NCBI RefSeq assembly: GCF_964355755.1
Contig: NC_092673.1
Coordinates: 22,447,001 to 22,511,000, forward strand
Origin: Antedon mediterranea
Taxonomy: Eukaryota > Echinodermata > Crinoidea > Comatulida > Antedonidae
Length of the DNA: 64,000 nucleotides
Direction: 5' to 3'
Made by a program: the position numbers and the translations under genes. The notes beneath the pieces are model-generated. The model had not been told where the DNA came from, made no database searches, and was given only the letters and a program-made list of their open reading frames with translations. Below are positions 11,901 to 23,077 of the stretch, one piece after another (position 1 is the stretch's first letter; each line of letters begins with the position of its first letter).

Positions 11901-14900
11901 CAACTTTTTAATCACATCACATGTGACACACTGCAATTATAGTTACAATTGTCATATATTCATGTTTAATATTTGTTTTACCAACAGTATGATTTTAATG
12001 ATTTGAAAAAACCCTCCATATTTCATGGCCCACTTTCACTACCAAAGTATGTTAATTATATAAATCTATTTTTTCTTTTTCAGATATGACCAGTTAAAAA
12101 AATCCACATATTTTCCCAATAGAGACCAAGAGGTAGAAGAGCTTGTTTTGGTAATATTTTTATTTCTCTCTCATTTCATTTCATAACTATCCATTTGTTT
12201 ACTCTAAAGCTCTGTCTACACTATAAAACTTTATGTGACAAAAAAATATGGACATGATGATGTCATATCACTATCATATTTGTACATACATCTACCATAT
12301 TTGGGTACATCACACTTTTTTTGTTGAACTAGTTTGATAGTGTAGACAGAGATTTAGACATAAACACTTCGTCTGTGGGACATAAACACTGAGTCTGTGT
12401 TAATGTACAGTGATACAGTTTGTGAGAGGCAAACACAGAACAACGAGGAATGATACCAAATGCCTGCAAAAATGATTGAAAAATTCATTTACGTAATAAA
12501 TTTACTGTGAAACATAAAAACCAGCAGTTAATTCTAAAAACCAGTCAAATGAAAAAATATATTTTTAGCATTTTAAAAGGATAAGAATTTGGTATTAAAG
12601 AGACCCCATATTACATAAAAAAGAATTGGTTTTAATAATAGTACAAATTTCAGAAAAAGAAAAAAAAAATGAGTGGGGGGTGGGGGGGGGGGGGGGAAGA
12701 CCATATTTACAAAATAAAAATGTGTAAAGTAAATTGTTTACAAAAGAGGATTTCTTTTCTTTTCTTTCAGAAACTAGAAAACTTGCATCATCAAGACCCA
12801 TCAAGATATCCACTGAAGCCACAAGTTGGTGAGAAGACATCAACTATACCAGGGCAGTTTTTAAGTGCTTCCCACCAAGGTGTGACCAGCCCAGCCTCAT
12901 CAAACAAAGGTGACATCTCTTTTTCATCTACTCCAGGAAAAACACCAGACTCTTCCAAAGTAACTCCAAAAAAGGGTATGTACTATGTATTTGTCAAATT
13001 TCACAAATAATATAGTTTAAAAATACTGATATATGTAAAGAAATCTGGCATCAGATACATACAATATTGCAGGGATTTTCCAGACAGAGAAAGGTTATTT
13101 TCTGTAGTCTTAAAAACAAAAATGTGTTTATTAATATTTACTAACTTTTCTTTTTGTCAGGTTCTTCAGCAACTAAGATTCCACGTTGGAACTCTAATAT
13201 GAACCATGAGGGCAGTATATCAGAATCTACTGCATCTCCTGATACTGTTCGTAGAAATATTACAAATGAGGTACACCAACATGTTTCTATTTATTTCATG
13301 ATATTTATATGGTAACAACAATGTTTCCGTAATTTTATTAATAATAAGTAATTTTTATTCTGGTATTTATACTAAAAAATACCCAGTGATATTGCTTATA
13401 ACAATTTTTAAAATGGTAAATGAGAATGTTTGTTTGTGACATCAACACAAGGAATCTTTCATATCTGTAAAAATCCTCTTATTGAATTAAATTGAGTTTT
13501 ACTAAAAAAAAATCTAGTTTGACAAAAACAGCATTTTCTAATCTATCAGTTTCATAAAAATGGTCCAGGAAAATCAGTATTGCCACGACCACGAAGTCAA
13601 GACTCGCAAGAGACAGGATCACGTCAGAAGTCACCAGAGTTGGACAGAGATAGTGGATTTATGGGATCTGAGAGCAGCAGACAATCTCAACTAACTAATC
13701 ATTCTGGGTTAGTTTCATATTGAAGTCAATATAATGTTCTCCAAATTCAACTAATACAAAACATCCATAATTTGTCTTTGTCAAACCTACTGTCTTAAGC
13801 TCTGTCTACACTATCAAACTAGTATGACATTAAAAGTGTGATGTGCCCAAATATGTTAGTGATATGATGTCATCGTGTCTATATATGGGCACATCACATT
13901 TTTTTTGTCACATAAGGTTTGATAGTGTAGACAGTATCAACTGCTTCCATCTTCAATGTCAAAGACTAGTTATGAGGCAAGGCCATTTCAGATTTTGGTA
14001 GTAGTAGGTATTATGACAGTTATAGACTGTGCACACTACAGCTTGGTTTTCAACATACACAAAACGTGTACAATATGTGCAATACAACTATTAAATCGAA
14101 CTGTTTACTGTGCATTCAAACTAATACTGAATGGCACATGATACAATTTTAACCAATCAGATAGTATAGGATACATGCAGCTGTGTTATAATATGCTATG
14201 TATGTTCGTTGCTGTTAGATGAGCATCTGACTAGAGCGTACATTACCTACTATTCTTCGTTTACAGAGTTGGAATAGTAACCCTAAACGGTCCAGGAAAA
14301 ACCGGAGTCCTTCAACCTGAAAGTGAAACTACACTTCCAACACGAACCAGGAGGTTGAGTTTTCAGCGTCAGCCAAGCTACGACAGCTACGATGGTCCGA
14401 TGAATCTCCATTTTGAAAGTGATGCAGAAGATGAGTCAGTCCAGTCAGAACAAACTACAGTGCGATACCAACCACCACAGCGTGATCACAGAAAAACAGC
14501 TCCTAATAATGGTATGATCCTCACTCACAGTTCTAATGTTTTGTTTATATATTTTTATTTTTCAGTTTATACAGTAATTGATTATTTTGAATATGTCTAA
14601 ATACCCATTTGGCTCCAGTACTAGACCGATGTTCGTTAACTAAATGCAATGCAACGCATTTTCACCTTTAGTGAATATATCACGCTTAGAAAGCACCTGA
14701 CATACCTAGATACTATACTACTATGCTGATGCCTAAGAATTGTTTGAAAAAGCACCTATATTTGAATTTACTTATAAAATCATAGCTAGCACCCTCTATG
14801 GTTTGGTCTTGATAATTCATTTGGGACCTCTGATATTCTATACCACTGCATTTTACAATGTTTGTAAGTTTATTTGTTTGAAATTATTATTACAGTATAC

Positions 14901-16855
14901 CCATATCTATTTAAATATCTGTTTTTAGGACACATCAGTGCAATACCTAGCCAACCCCAGAAACACCAAAAACAGCAGAAAGATACAACCTATCAAGATT
15001 ATCTGACCCCACAACCCTCTGATTGTTTGCCACATTCAACAAGCCCTTCATATGCAACTGTAAATAAAACAAAGGTAGTACCTGATACCAGACACACACA
15101 GCCTGAAAGACTGAAAGCAAGATATCGTAGAGACAATGATTCACATTCAGGAACCTCTCCAGTCATTCACAATGGATTTCATAACGATAGTGTATATCCA
15201 ACTAGACTTATAAAATCGGATGTAGAACATCTACCCCAGGAAGACTCAATATCTAATGCCACAAGGAGCAGTGTGAAGAGTTCAAAATTGAAAGCTCTTC
15301 AAGAAGAAATTGATCAACTAAAAGACAGGTTATCAGAGAATGCTCATTCCAGGGGTCATGACAGAAGAACTCATATGACACCACAGCATCCTAAAGAGTT
15401 CTCTCGGAGAAGAACGAAAGTTCTAAGCGATAGTGCGTCAGATACATCAAGTATAAAGAGTGAAGTTTTGCATTCGCTTCAAAATGAGGTTAGGGAATTA
15501 AAGAGCAAACTAGCTGTACAAGAAAATGCTCCTCAGGATCATGGTTGGCCTTCCAGTGGAAATGATTTTAGAATGACTCTTAGGGAAAAATACATTCCAA
15601 ACTTGACTTCCAGAGATGATGGAAGCATGGGAAGGGTAAGCAAACCTAACAATAAAAGAACAAGGTCAGGCAGCAGTGATGTAGGGGACATCTTTACAAG
15701 CATGTCTGACTCAAGGAGATCTCCATTAAGAGTTAATAGAGGAAATGTTGCCAGAACAAGAGAACCAAATACCAGTGTCTGTACATTTTGTCAAGGTTCT
15801 GGTGTCTGTTCACATGATGATCAAACATTCCAACCTTCTCAAAATGAATATTACCCACAGTCACCACAAAGACACCAATCCAATAGCTATTCATTGGGTA
15901 CCCACAGAAGACGAGCACGAGGTAGCGCTGTTTCAAACCCACAACATACTGCAAGTTTTACAGTGCAACCTTCTCAGCAGAGTTATTCCCCACAACCTCA
16001 GTACATGAGCACCCCAGTTGCTCATACAGACCCTCAGTACATGAGCACCCCATTAGTTCATACAGCCCCTCAGTTTATGAGCACCCCAGTTGCGCAAACA
16101 ACACCACAATTTATGACAACTCCGGTTACCCCAGTGGCTCACAGTCCTTCACAACAATATGCACCCCAATATATTAGTACTCCTTTTCAGCAAACATATA
16201 CACCCCCTCCACAAAATTACAGCTCACCACAACAGCGGATGACGGTTAGAGAGTACATACCAACACCAGTGCATGCACTACCAACAAAGACAGATGCAAG
16301 ATTTTATGCAAGAGGACAGGAAAAGAGAAGTCGCAGTCATACATCCAGTGAAGAAGAAGAGTTTTATTACAGAAGGTAATCATCAACTATTCATTTTTCT
16401 AATCACTTTAAAATGTAAAAGTAAGTCAACAGTCAAATCTACAGAATGTATATTTATATTGTGTGTATCTTTGATAATTGTACATTTTCTTCTCTGTAGG
16501 TCTCCTCATTCAAAATCAAGAAATCCAAAAAGCAGTTATGTGAAGAGAGACTATGCAAAAGTAAGAATAATTGTCCACACACCAATATTTAAGACTTGAT
16601 ATCTGAACATCATCAGTATTAGCATTAACTAACATAATGATGATGTCATCATTTTAGAAACTTGTGATTTAAGTTAATTTATTTGCATCTGTAAATCTCT
16701 CTCTAAATATACAGATATCCAGTTTAAAGTCTGATGCCAATTTGGAGGCGGCTATCAGAGTTGCTCAACATTTAAAGTCAACGTCAAAACGAATGCTCTC
16801 CAGTGTACAGCATGATCTTAACAATTCTCTGAGTTTACGCGACATCTTGGCGTAA
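8781..16855 (+). CDS. AKNA: AKNA-like centrosomal / AT-hook-family protein (whole gene, eleven coding exons)
   Basis: Coding exons: 8901-10510, 10709-10970 (acceptor ambiguous), 11215-11594, 12084-12150, 12771-12975, 13161-13270, 13550-13707, 14267-14511, 14929-16375, 16500-16560, 16715-16855. All junctions are GT-AG, phases agree throughout, and the product is about 1561 residues. Similarity to vertebrate AKNA is clear in order: coiled coil with TIDQLRLGAKINLYSDPE; the AKNA domain (FDPDRELEGEVFQLG and YNSLMDRY); DSGFMGSESSR; a Cys pair region CTFCQGSGVC; and a C-terminal helix with STSKRMLSSVQHDL. Mammalian AKNA was first described as an AT-hook regulator of CD40/CD40L and later shown to organise microtubules at subdistal appendages. 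I see no convincing AT-hook GRP core, so the centrosomal role is the better guess. The N-terminal third is acidic and low complexity. Start ATG 8901 follows several short upstream ORFs. The gene converges on RABGAP1. Confidence 0.9.
8901..10510 (+). CDS. AKNA: AKNA-like coding exon 1
   Basis: Encodes residues 1-536 plus two bases of the next codon, ending at CAAAA|GTAAGT. The first 400 residues are acidic, Ser/Asp/Glu-rich and probably disordered. The last 70 or so form the coiled coil ending in the TIDQLRLGAKINLYSDPE signature, which is nearly identical in vertebrate AKNA. Confidence 0.92.
10709..10970 (+). CDS. AKNA: AKNA-like coding exon 2
   Basis: Ends at GAACAG|GTGAGT. Contains GIVIGLQFQTNGLREQ, at the start of the AKNA domain. 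The acceptor is uncertain: AGs at 10699, 10705, 10708 and 10711 all give the correct phase without a stop, changing the protein by only one to four residues. Confidence 0.85.
11011..11086. mobile_element. MITE family A, copy 3 (partial)
   Basis: Only the body and one arm of the element remain, inside AKNA intron 2. Confidence 0.6.
11215..11594 (+). CDS. AKNA: AKNA-like coding exon 3 (core of AKNA domain)
   Basis: Acceptor CAAATAG at 11214, donor GGACAG|GTATAT. Encodes a helical, charged segment with DHERLEQDYMQAKEEH, FDPDRELEGEVFQLGMKLDD and EYNSLMDR. These align with the corresponding blocks of human AKNA. Confidence 0.9.
12084..12150 (+). CDS. AKNA: AKNA-like coding exon 4
   Basis: A 67-nt exon between TTTTTCAG and GTAATA that restores the split Arg codon and reads RYDQLKKSTYF... 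in frame, with both phases matching. It continues the LMDRY block. Confidence 0.8.
12205..12356. mobile_element. MITE family A, copy 4
   Basis: Full-length copy inside AKNA intron 4; TAAAGCTCTGTCTACACTAT at the left and GATAGTGTAGACAGAGATTTA at the right. Confidence 0.75.
12771..12975 (+). CDS. AKNA: AKNA-like coding exon 5
   Basis: Strong pyrimidine tract and TTTCAG acceptor; donor GG|GTATGT. Ser/Pro/Lys-rich linker of about 68 residues. A run of G lies about 75 bp upstream of the acceptor. Confidence 0.8.
13161..13270 (+). CDS. AKNA: AKNA-like coding exon 6
   Basis: TTTTTGTCAG acceptor, GAG|GTACAC donor, phase 1 to phase 0. Ser/Thr-rich linker (GSISESTASPDTVRR). Confidence 0.8.
13550..13707 (+). 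CDS. AKNA: AKNA-like coding exon 7
   Basis: Acceptor CTATCAG, donor GG|GTTAGT. Contains DSGFMGSESSRQSQLT, matching the conserved DSGFVGSETSR block of vertebrate AKNA. This strengthens the orthology call outside the coiled coils. Confidence 0.85.
13796..13935. mobile_element. MITE family A, copy 5
   Basis: Copy in AKNA intron 7 with intact left end and slightly truncated right end. The body runs in the opposite orientation to most other copies. Confidence 0.75.
14267..14511 (+). CDS. AKNA: AKNA-like coding exon 8
   Basis: TTTACAG acceptor, AATG|GTATGA donor. Basic then acidic linker (TRTRRLSFQRQPSYDS, FESDAEDESVQSEQ). Phases match the flanking exons. Confidence 0.85.
14929..16375 (+). CDS. 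AKNA: AKNA-like coding exon 9
   Basis: GTTTTTAG acceptor, AGAAG|GTAATC donor. Two short coiled-coil segments (KALQEEIDQLKDRLSE and LQNEVRELKSKLAVQ). Then a Cys motif CTFCQGSGVC, then a Pro/Gln/Tyr-rich tail with degenerate repeats of the form PQYMSTPVAHT (about 15998-16190). Confidence 0.9.
16500..16560 (+). CDS. AKNA: AKNA-like coding exon 10
   Basis: 61 nt between TTCTCTGTAG and GTAAGA. Basic segment RSPHSKSRNPKSSYVKRD, phase-consistent. Confidence 0.85.
16715..16855 (+). CDS. AKNA: AKNA-like terminal coding exon 11
   Basis: ATATACAG acceptor; ends in TAA at 16853-16855. Encodes the C-terminal amphipathic helix (EAAIRVAQHLKSTSKRMLSS), which aligns with the end of human AKNA. The protein therefore looks complete at its C-terminus. 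Confidence 0.9.
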   Translation: MSSLKSDANLEAAIRVAQHLKSTSKRMLSSVQHDLNNSLSLRDILA

Positions 16856-18200
16856 TGATATTCTTCCAAACAGATGTTTTCCAGTGTCTGCTGTGACCTT
16901 TAACCTTGTACTATTCAAGACATTCTGGTTTGTATTAGGACATAATTCCAGGTTTACAGTACATGCTGATTTATCTTTTTAAAAAACAACAGAGGTAAAA
17001 CTAGGTTTTTAATAGTGATTATACTGTAGATATATTTTTAAAATATATTTTTTATTGTTACTGTACTGAAGGGGCTCAGTTATTTGCATCTACCCCTTGA
17101 CTATTGGCTGATTGTACAATTTTGAAAAGGCTGATTTTTTTGTATTTGTGTGTACATCTTCCACACAGCATTAAGAGTTACTGAATTTAGTATAAAAATG
17201 TCCAAATGATTGCCACAGTAAAAAGATCTGTATAAAAATATGCAAGAATTAAGGTTTGTGTTATACAATTCCATTGAGCATTATTTTGCAGTACAGTATT
17301 AAAGATCTCAAATGATTGTTATATGACCGACTTAAAAGTTTTAAAGCTGAATTAATTTCAAGGCTGAATTTCACATGTAAATTATTTTAACAGCTAAATT
17401 CTTTGATGACTAAATTAGCTGAATTATTTTAAGGCTAAATTAATTTTAAACTGAAATATTTTAAGGCTAAATTAATGTTAAGGCTGAACATTTTAAAGGC
17501 ATAATTTATTTTATAACTAAATAAATTTAAAGCATACAGTATAACAGGCTGAATTTTAGAGGAAAATTTTATTATAAATTGAATGACTATGTATTTTTTG
17601 TAAGAAATGAAATTTTTATAATTTATATGACACTTCTGTGAGATGAGGAAGGAGTATGTTTTAACAACCAACCCCTATTCAAGGGACATCCCTATTAAGG
17701 GACACTCTTTACTCCCAATGGTGTCTGTATACAGTAATACTGTAAATGATGTCATTTTAAAGGTGCTAATTTGACTCCTTCCATAATAATAGTATTATTA
17801 TTCCACATGTTCGATAATCTCCAGTAATCATAACTTTTCATCACTATCCAAGTTCAATAGTCCAATTGTTGAACCAGTGCTTGAGTTTACCACTTGTGTG
17901 TTATTCCGGGAGTTCTACGACTGTGTTGTTTTAAAGAACAAAATCACTATTCCTGAGTTTTGTTTTTATCCAATAATCAATAGTGATCAGTTTTACTAGT
18001 CCAATTTATGCACTGTTACTAATTTCTCAATGATCTGGTAACCCAAAGGTTCACTTGTGCAATGATCCACCATCCTCAGAGGCAATACAGCCAGCATTAA
18101 TGTAACCCTGCCCGAGTTCAGTTTGTAGCCCAATTGTTACTCTACGTCTGGTTACAGTAAACTAGACTAAACTAAATCAACTAGCCCTGATTTACACAGT
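16856..18200. other. 3' region of the AKNA-like gene and convergent intergenic DNA
   Basis: Probably begins with the AKNA 3' UTR. Possible poly(A) signals are ATTAAA near 17299 and AATAAA near 17519; neither is decisive. From 17335 to 17570 there are degenerate repeats of AAGGCTGAATTAATTTTAA type. From 17840 onward, degenerate TAGTCC-containing units grade into the 16-bp minisatellite. Confidence 0.45.
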
Positions 18201-18204
18201 CTAA

Positions 18205-19135
18205 TGAACTTGTAGTCCCATGATTGAGCTTGTAGTCCCATAAACTGGTAGTCCCATAAACTGGTAGTCCCATAAACTAGTAGTACCATGGACTAGTAGT
18301 CCCATGAACTTGTAGCCCCATGAGCTTGTAGTCCCATGAACTGGTAGTCCCATGAACTAGTAGTCCCATGGACTAGTAGTCCCATGAACTGGTAGTCCCA
18401 TGAACTGGTAGTCCCATGAGCTTATAGTCCCAAGAACTGGTAGTCCCATGAACTAGTAGTACCATGGACTAGTAGTCCCATGAACTTGTAGCCCCATGAA
18501 CTGGTAGTCCCATGAACTAGTAGTACCATGGACTAGTAGTCCCATGAACTTGTAGCCCCATGAACTGGTAGTCCCATGAACTAGTAGTACCATGGACTAG
18601 TAGTCCCATGAACTTGTAGCCCCATGAACTTGTAGTCCCATAAACTGGTAGTCCCATGAACTTGTAGTCCCATGAACTTGTAGCCCCATGAGCTTGTAGT
18701 CCCATGAACTTGTAGTCCCATGAACTGGTAGTCCCATGAGCTTGTAGTCCCATGAACTTGTAGTCCCATGAACTGGTAGTCCCATGAGCTTGTAGTCCCA
18801 TGAACTGGTAGTCCTATGAGCTTGTAGTCCCATGAACTTGTAGTCCCATGAACTTGTAGCCCCATGAGCTTGTAGTCCCATGAACTGGTAGTCCCATGAA
18901 CTGGTAGTCCCATGAGCTTGTAGTCCCATGAACTTGTAGTCCCATGAACTGGTAGTCCCATGAGCTTGTAGTCCCATGAACTTGTAGTCCCATGAACTGG
19001 TAGTCCCATGAACTGGTAGTCCCATGAGCTTGTAGTCCCATGAACTGGTAGTCCTATGAGCTTGTATTCCCATGAACTTGTAGTCCAATGAACTAGTAGT
19101 TCAATGAACTCCAATGAACTGGTAGTCCCATGCTA
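18205..19135. repeat. 16-bp minisatellite with 64-bp higher-order repeat, about 55-58 units
   Basis: The unit AACTTGTAGTCCCATG varies mainly in its first six bases (AACTGG, AGCTTG, GACTAG, AACTAG) and at TAGCCCC. A four-unit block (AACTAG/GACTAG/AACTTG/AACTGG) recurs at exactly 64 bp at 18451, 18515 and 18579, showing higher-order amplification. The resulting open frames on the minus strand encode a 16-residue repeat and are not genes. Confidence 0.95.
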
Positions 19136-22100
19136 GTTTTTAATTTCATAGTGAAAGAAACCACCAGTTTGATGTGCAATTATTTAACTGTTTCACAGTC
19201 CATTTACCCCTAGTCCAGTGGTACACAGTAGCCCAGAGTGCTCTCCCATACATGTCCAGGAAGTGTTTGTTACAAACCGTCTTTCAAATTGTAAAATAAA
19301 TGTATTATGTTTATATTATCTTTTATTTTTGTAAAAATAGTGTTTATCCTTTCTCGGTATATTTCTGCAATTGATTTTATAATCTTTCATTTGTGTCTGA
19401 ACGTCAATCATAGACAGTTTATATAAATTACGCATACATAAAGTATCTCCATTTTATAGTGTGTATTTTTCATAACTATGATGCAATTACGTGTGTGACT
19501 CTAGGGTTTCATGATCAATTCTAAAACAAAAAACAGAATTGAATGTATAAAAACATACATGTAAAAATAAACCAAAATACATTATTGTACTGAATTATGT
19601 GCTGAATCTATATTTAGCAATTGCTCCATTCTTAAACATTGTTTCATTGACTGCTTTAAGTAAGCAATATCAAAGTTAGAAACTAATGTTTATTTTTTAT
19701 ATGAGAAGAAGGTGCTATATTCATATTATCGGCGTGAGTAATTATTAAAATATAATCAGATTTGTACTGTGTATTATAATATGTTGTTATTTTATTCTTA
19801 AACAATTTGAATCTAACATCAGCTCCTCAGCTCAGTGACATCAATGTAGCCCTGAAGTTTTGGATGAATAATAGTATTAGTAGTAGTTCAATAGAACATC
19901 AACCCAGTCATGAATTTTGTGACCTTTAACCCAACGCTTTAACAACTTTTATTATTTACCAAGAAATCAGCCCAATGGTGGTAATACAATATGTATGAAT
20001 ATATGGCAATATTATGGCATAATAAGTGACTTTTGAAAAATAAACATTTTGGCCATTTTTCAGAAAAAATACCTGTACTATAGTACAGGGATTTTTTGCA
20101 AAAAAGTAGCATTTTTACCCTTTTATTTTTTACTTAAATGGTTACTGTGCTATATTTTGACATGCGCTGGCGCACATATCTATATATAAATTGACGCAAG
20201 GGCAAAATTTGGTAAATCGCATGTTACTTATAGTTCGTACTTTCGGATTTTAACCACCTCAATGTAACCTTAAGTTTAGTAAGGTAATGAGTTATTGACA
20301 ATTAAAAAGAGTTTAGCTTCTACCATTTGCCCCAAATAGGGGGTTTTCCAATCGTGGTATACACTGTCTAATGGATGTCCATCTTGAAAAATACCTGCAG
20401 ACAATAATACAAGGATGCTTCGCATTTTCCTATCTCCTCCTACGATAATTGTTTTTAATAGCTGAAAACCGGTTGAACAGCTCGAGTAATACTATAATTT
20501 GACATCCGCAGACGCACATATTGTGTTCCAAGCATGTATATATAAATATTTTTTTTAAAGTTAATATTTTTCAAAAAATTGTAGTAGAAAACAAATAGAA
20601 CAATGTTATGTTGTTGAAATACATTTTACTACCTTTCACCATATCAGACATCAATTTTATAACATTTGTGTTTATTCCCAACAATATTCCTAAATCGAAT
20701 TATAATAAATATTCAGCCATAGATCCAATGTTTCTCAATTCTGTCAAATTGTGCTTACGACATTTAAATTGTCTATTATATCAACAAAATATACTTCCAA
20801 TAAATTAAATAGGTTAAATAGCCTAACTCAACCCACCCTCGCACTTTGTTGCTGTACCATTTTTTTCTTTATTTATTAATTATTTCTGTACATTTTAAAA
20901 TGGAAATGAGTTCAGACGCCCATATCAGCCAATCGCTTATGATCACTTAGCATGTTGACACTTTTAATAGCGGATGAAAATTACAGTATATTCATATTGT
21001 TTATGGACAATGAAGTTATCTATATGGATAAAATGTTAGTCTAATCGAAAATAAGAATAGGAAATTTACAGTACACATTTGCTAAAATAACTTATACACA
21101 TTACTATACAAATGATCTACAGATAATACACAGTGTACCATAAGTCGTTCTATTCATGTTAAATTGTCTATTTTCTTTAAATATTTACATGAAAACAAAT
21201 TTGTTTTCTGATTAACAACAATGTACATCAGTTGTAAAAGTGAGTTGTAAAGAAAATTAAACAAAAAGTACATTAACAGTAAAAAAATACTATGAACTAA
21301 GATTAGTAGATAAAGTATCGTTAATACTAGTTTTAAAATAAACATTACAATAAAATAACAATATAGCAGCTATTAATGTAAAATTAGTATTTACACATTC
21401 TTTGCATTTCATACAAATATTAACAGAATTGTAACTAAAAAATGGCATAAAGTATTATTTGTTTGTCTTATGTTTAACTTCTTAATGGCTTTTTTTGTCT
21501 ATTTATTATCTTTGCTTTGTATTTTTTTCAGCTATAACACGTAACAAAAGGTTATAATCAAGGTTTATTTTAAAATTTGCATAATAAACTATTATTATTT
21601 TCAAAGAGTAAAATTCGCTAACATGGATAAATAACTTTATAATTTCTTATTATAGCCTTTGTGTAGTGCAGTAGATCTCCCTATTAGGCGGAATACTTCA
21701 GGGCCCAACAAAGTGTAGCCTTTGTAGTGCAGTAGATCTCCCTATTAGGCGGAATACTTCAGGGCCCAACAAAGTTTCTGAATATTATGGGATAAATTAA
21801 CATTAATAACTAGTAATAATTAGTAAACTTACTCCACCAATATGAGAGTATATATTGTATTCAATTATCTGTCTGAATATTATGGGATAAATTAATATTA
21901 ATTACTATTAAAGCAAGCATACTCCACCAATATAATATGATATTGTATTCAATTATTTAATATATTAATACTGTATAATCTATTCCTGTGCAAAATTAAC
22001 TAAACTTTGGGATTAACTGCAATGAAAAATGGTATTGTAGGAAAATATGCATTGTAAAATAGCGATTTTGTAAGACATTTCAGAAAAAAATATTGCTTTT

Positions 22101-22516
22101 CAACAATTTTTACAATGGTTTGGTCAAGGAATATGATCCGAACAGAACCAAAGGTTACAAAGAATATATTTTTAGAAAAAAAAAATTATTATTATTATGA
22201 ATATATCTAATTAGTGATCCATAAACCCTTACTTTTTCAAGATACTTTTTTACTTATCTGAGCAGTTCTTTTCGGTAAAAACAAATTATGTAGCTTAGCA
22301 TAAAGAAAGTTAAAATAAATATGATAGCGAGGTAATTGACAAATACCAATCCCAATAACGTGGGTATTACAAATAAAAAGAATGTACATCTTAAAATTAC
22401 ATTTATACAAACTATTGCTATTAAATAAAAATTGTTTATGTGTTTGCATACACTAGTATCACCATCTACGAGTAGTCATCTTCCATTTTAGAGCACAAAT
22501 GTCCTTGCCTTTATAT
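19136..22516. other. intergenic AT-rich DNA with two tandem duplications
   Basis: No coding exon was recognised. Contains a 61-bp direct duplication at about 21663-21783 and an adjacent 95-bp duplication at about 21778-21960. The right part leads into the RABGAP1 3' end. Confidence 0.5.
21663..21960. repeat. two adjacent direct tandem duplications (61-bp and 95-bp units)
   Basis: GTAGTGCAGTAGATCTCCCT begins at 21663 and 21724. CTGAATATTATGGGATAAAT begins at 21778 and 21873. The first pair is nearly identical, so that duplication is recent. Confidence 0.8.
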
Positions 22517-22522
22517 TTTATT
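22517..22522 (-). terminator. RABGAP1: candidate RABGAP1 polyadenylation signal
   Basis: AATAAA on the minus strand about 240 nt after the RABGAP1 stop codon at 22763. Confidence 0.4.
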
Positions 22523-22762
22523 AGTAGATTTGCAAGACAAAATACTGGTGGAAAGCAAGTAGGTTAAAGAACAGAATACGTTTTTTAGCAAACCCTACAG
22601 CTCCTTACAATACAGATACATTAGATTATTACTACAGCACCAAATAAGGATATCTTCAGTTTATCTAACATGTGCTGTAGTTATCAACAAAACATGGTTG
22701 ATGTTTAATAACCACACTTACCCTATCCCAAGAAAACATGTTCAGAATAATAACATTATTCT

Positions 22763-23077
22763 TCATTCTTTTTTCAACGTTGTTGCTTCTTTAAAAGAAG
22801 TAAAGGTTTTTTGTAACCAGCTGTTCTTGGAGGCTTGCATCTCTTGTAACTCATTCACTGCAGCATTCAATTGGTGTTCCACTTCTTGTACATGGCATTG
22901 AGATTCAACTAACTGCAGTTTGGTGTGCGCTAAGTCTAACTCTAGTTCTCTCATTTGTAACGATGCAGCAGCCAGACGAGGATCGATGTCTTCGGGCTTG
23001 AGAGCTGGTTCACTGGCAGCTATGTTACCATCACTTGTAAACACACCTGAGCAATTATCACACCCCTGTACTTTGTT
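22763..23077 (-). CDS. RABGAP1: RABGAP1 terminal exon S
   Basis: TTTGTAG acceptor; TGA at 22763-22765. Reads VQGCDNCSG, then [20 protein letters not shown] and a final basic tail. It aligns with the C-terminus of human RABGAP1 (REMELELAQTKLQLVEAEC). Confidence 0.93.
   Translation of the reverse strand, partial: NKVQGCDNCSGVFTSDGNIAASEPALKPEDIDPRLAAASLQMRELELDLAHTKLQLVESQCHVQEVEHQLNAAVNELQEMQASKNSWLQKTFTSFKEATTLKKE

Noticed and set aside
18517-19114. Minus-strand frames encoding a 16-residue repeat (TTSSWDYKFMGLQAHG type)
   Set aside because: By-product of the 16-bp minisatellite; three overlapping frames all encode the same peptide because 16 is not a multiple of three.
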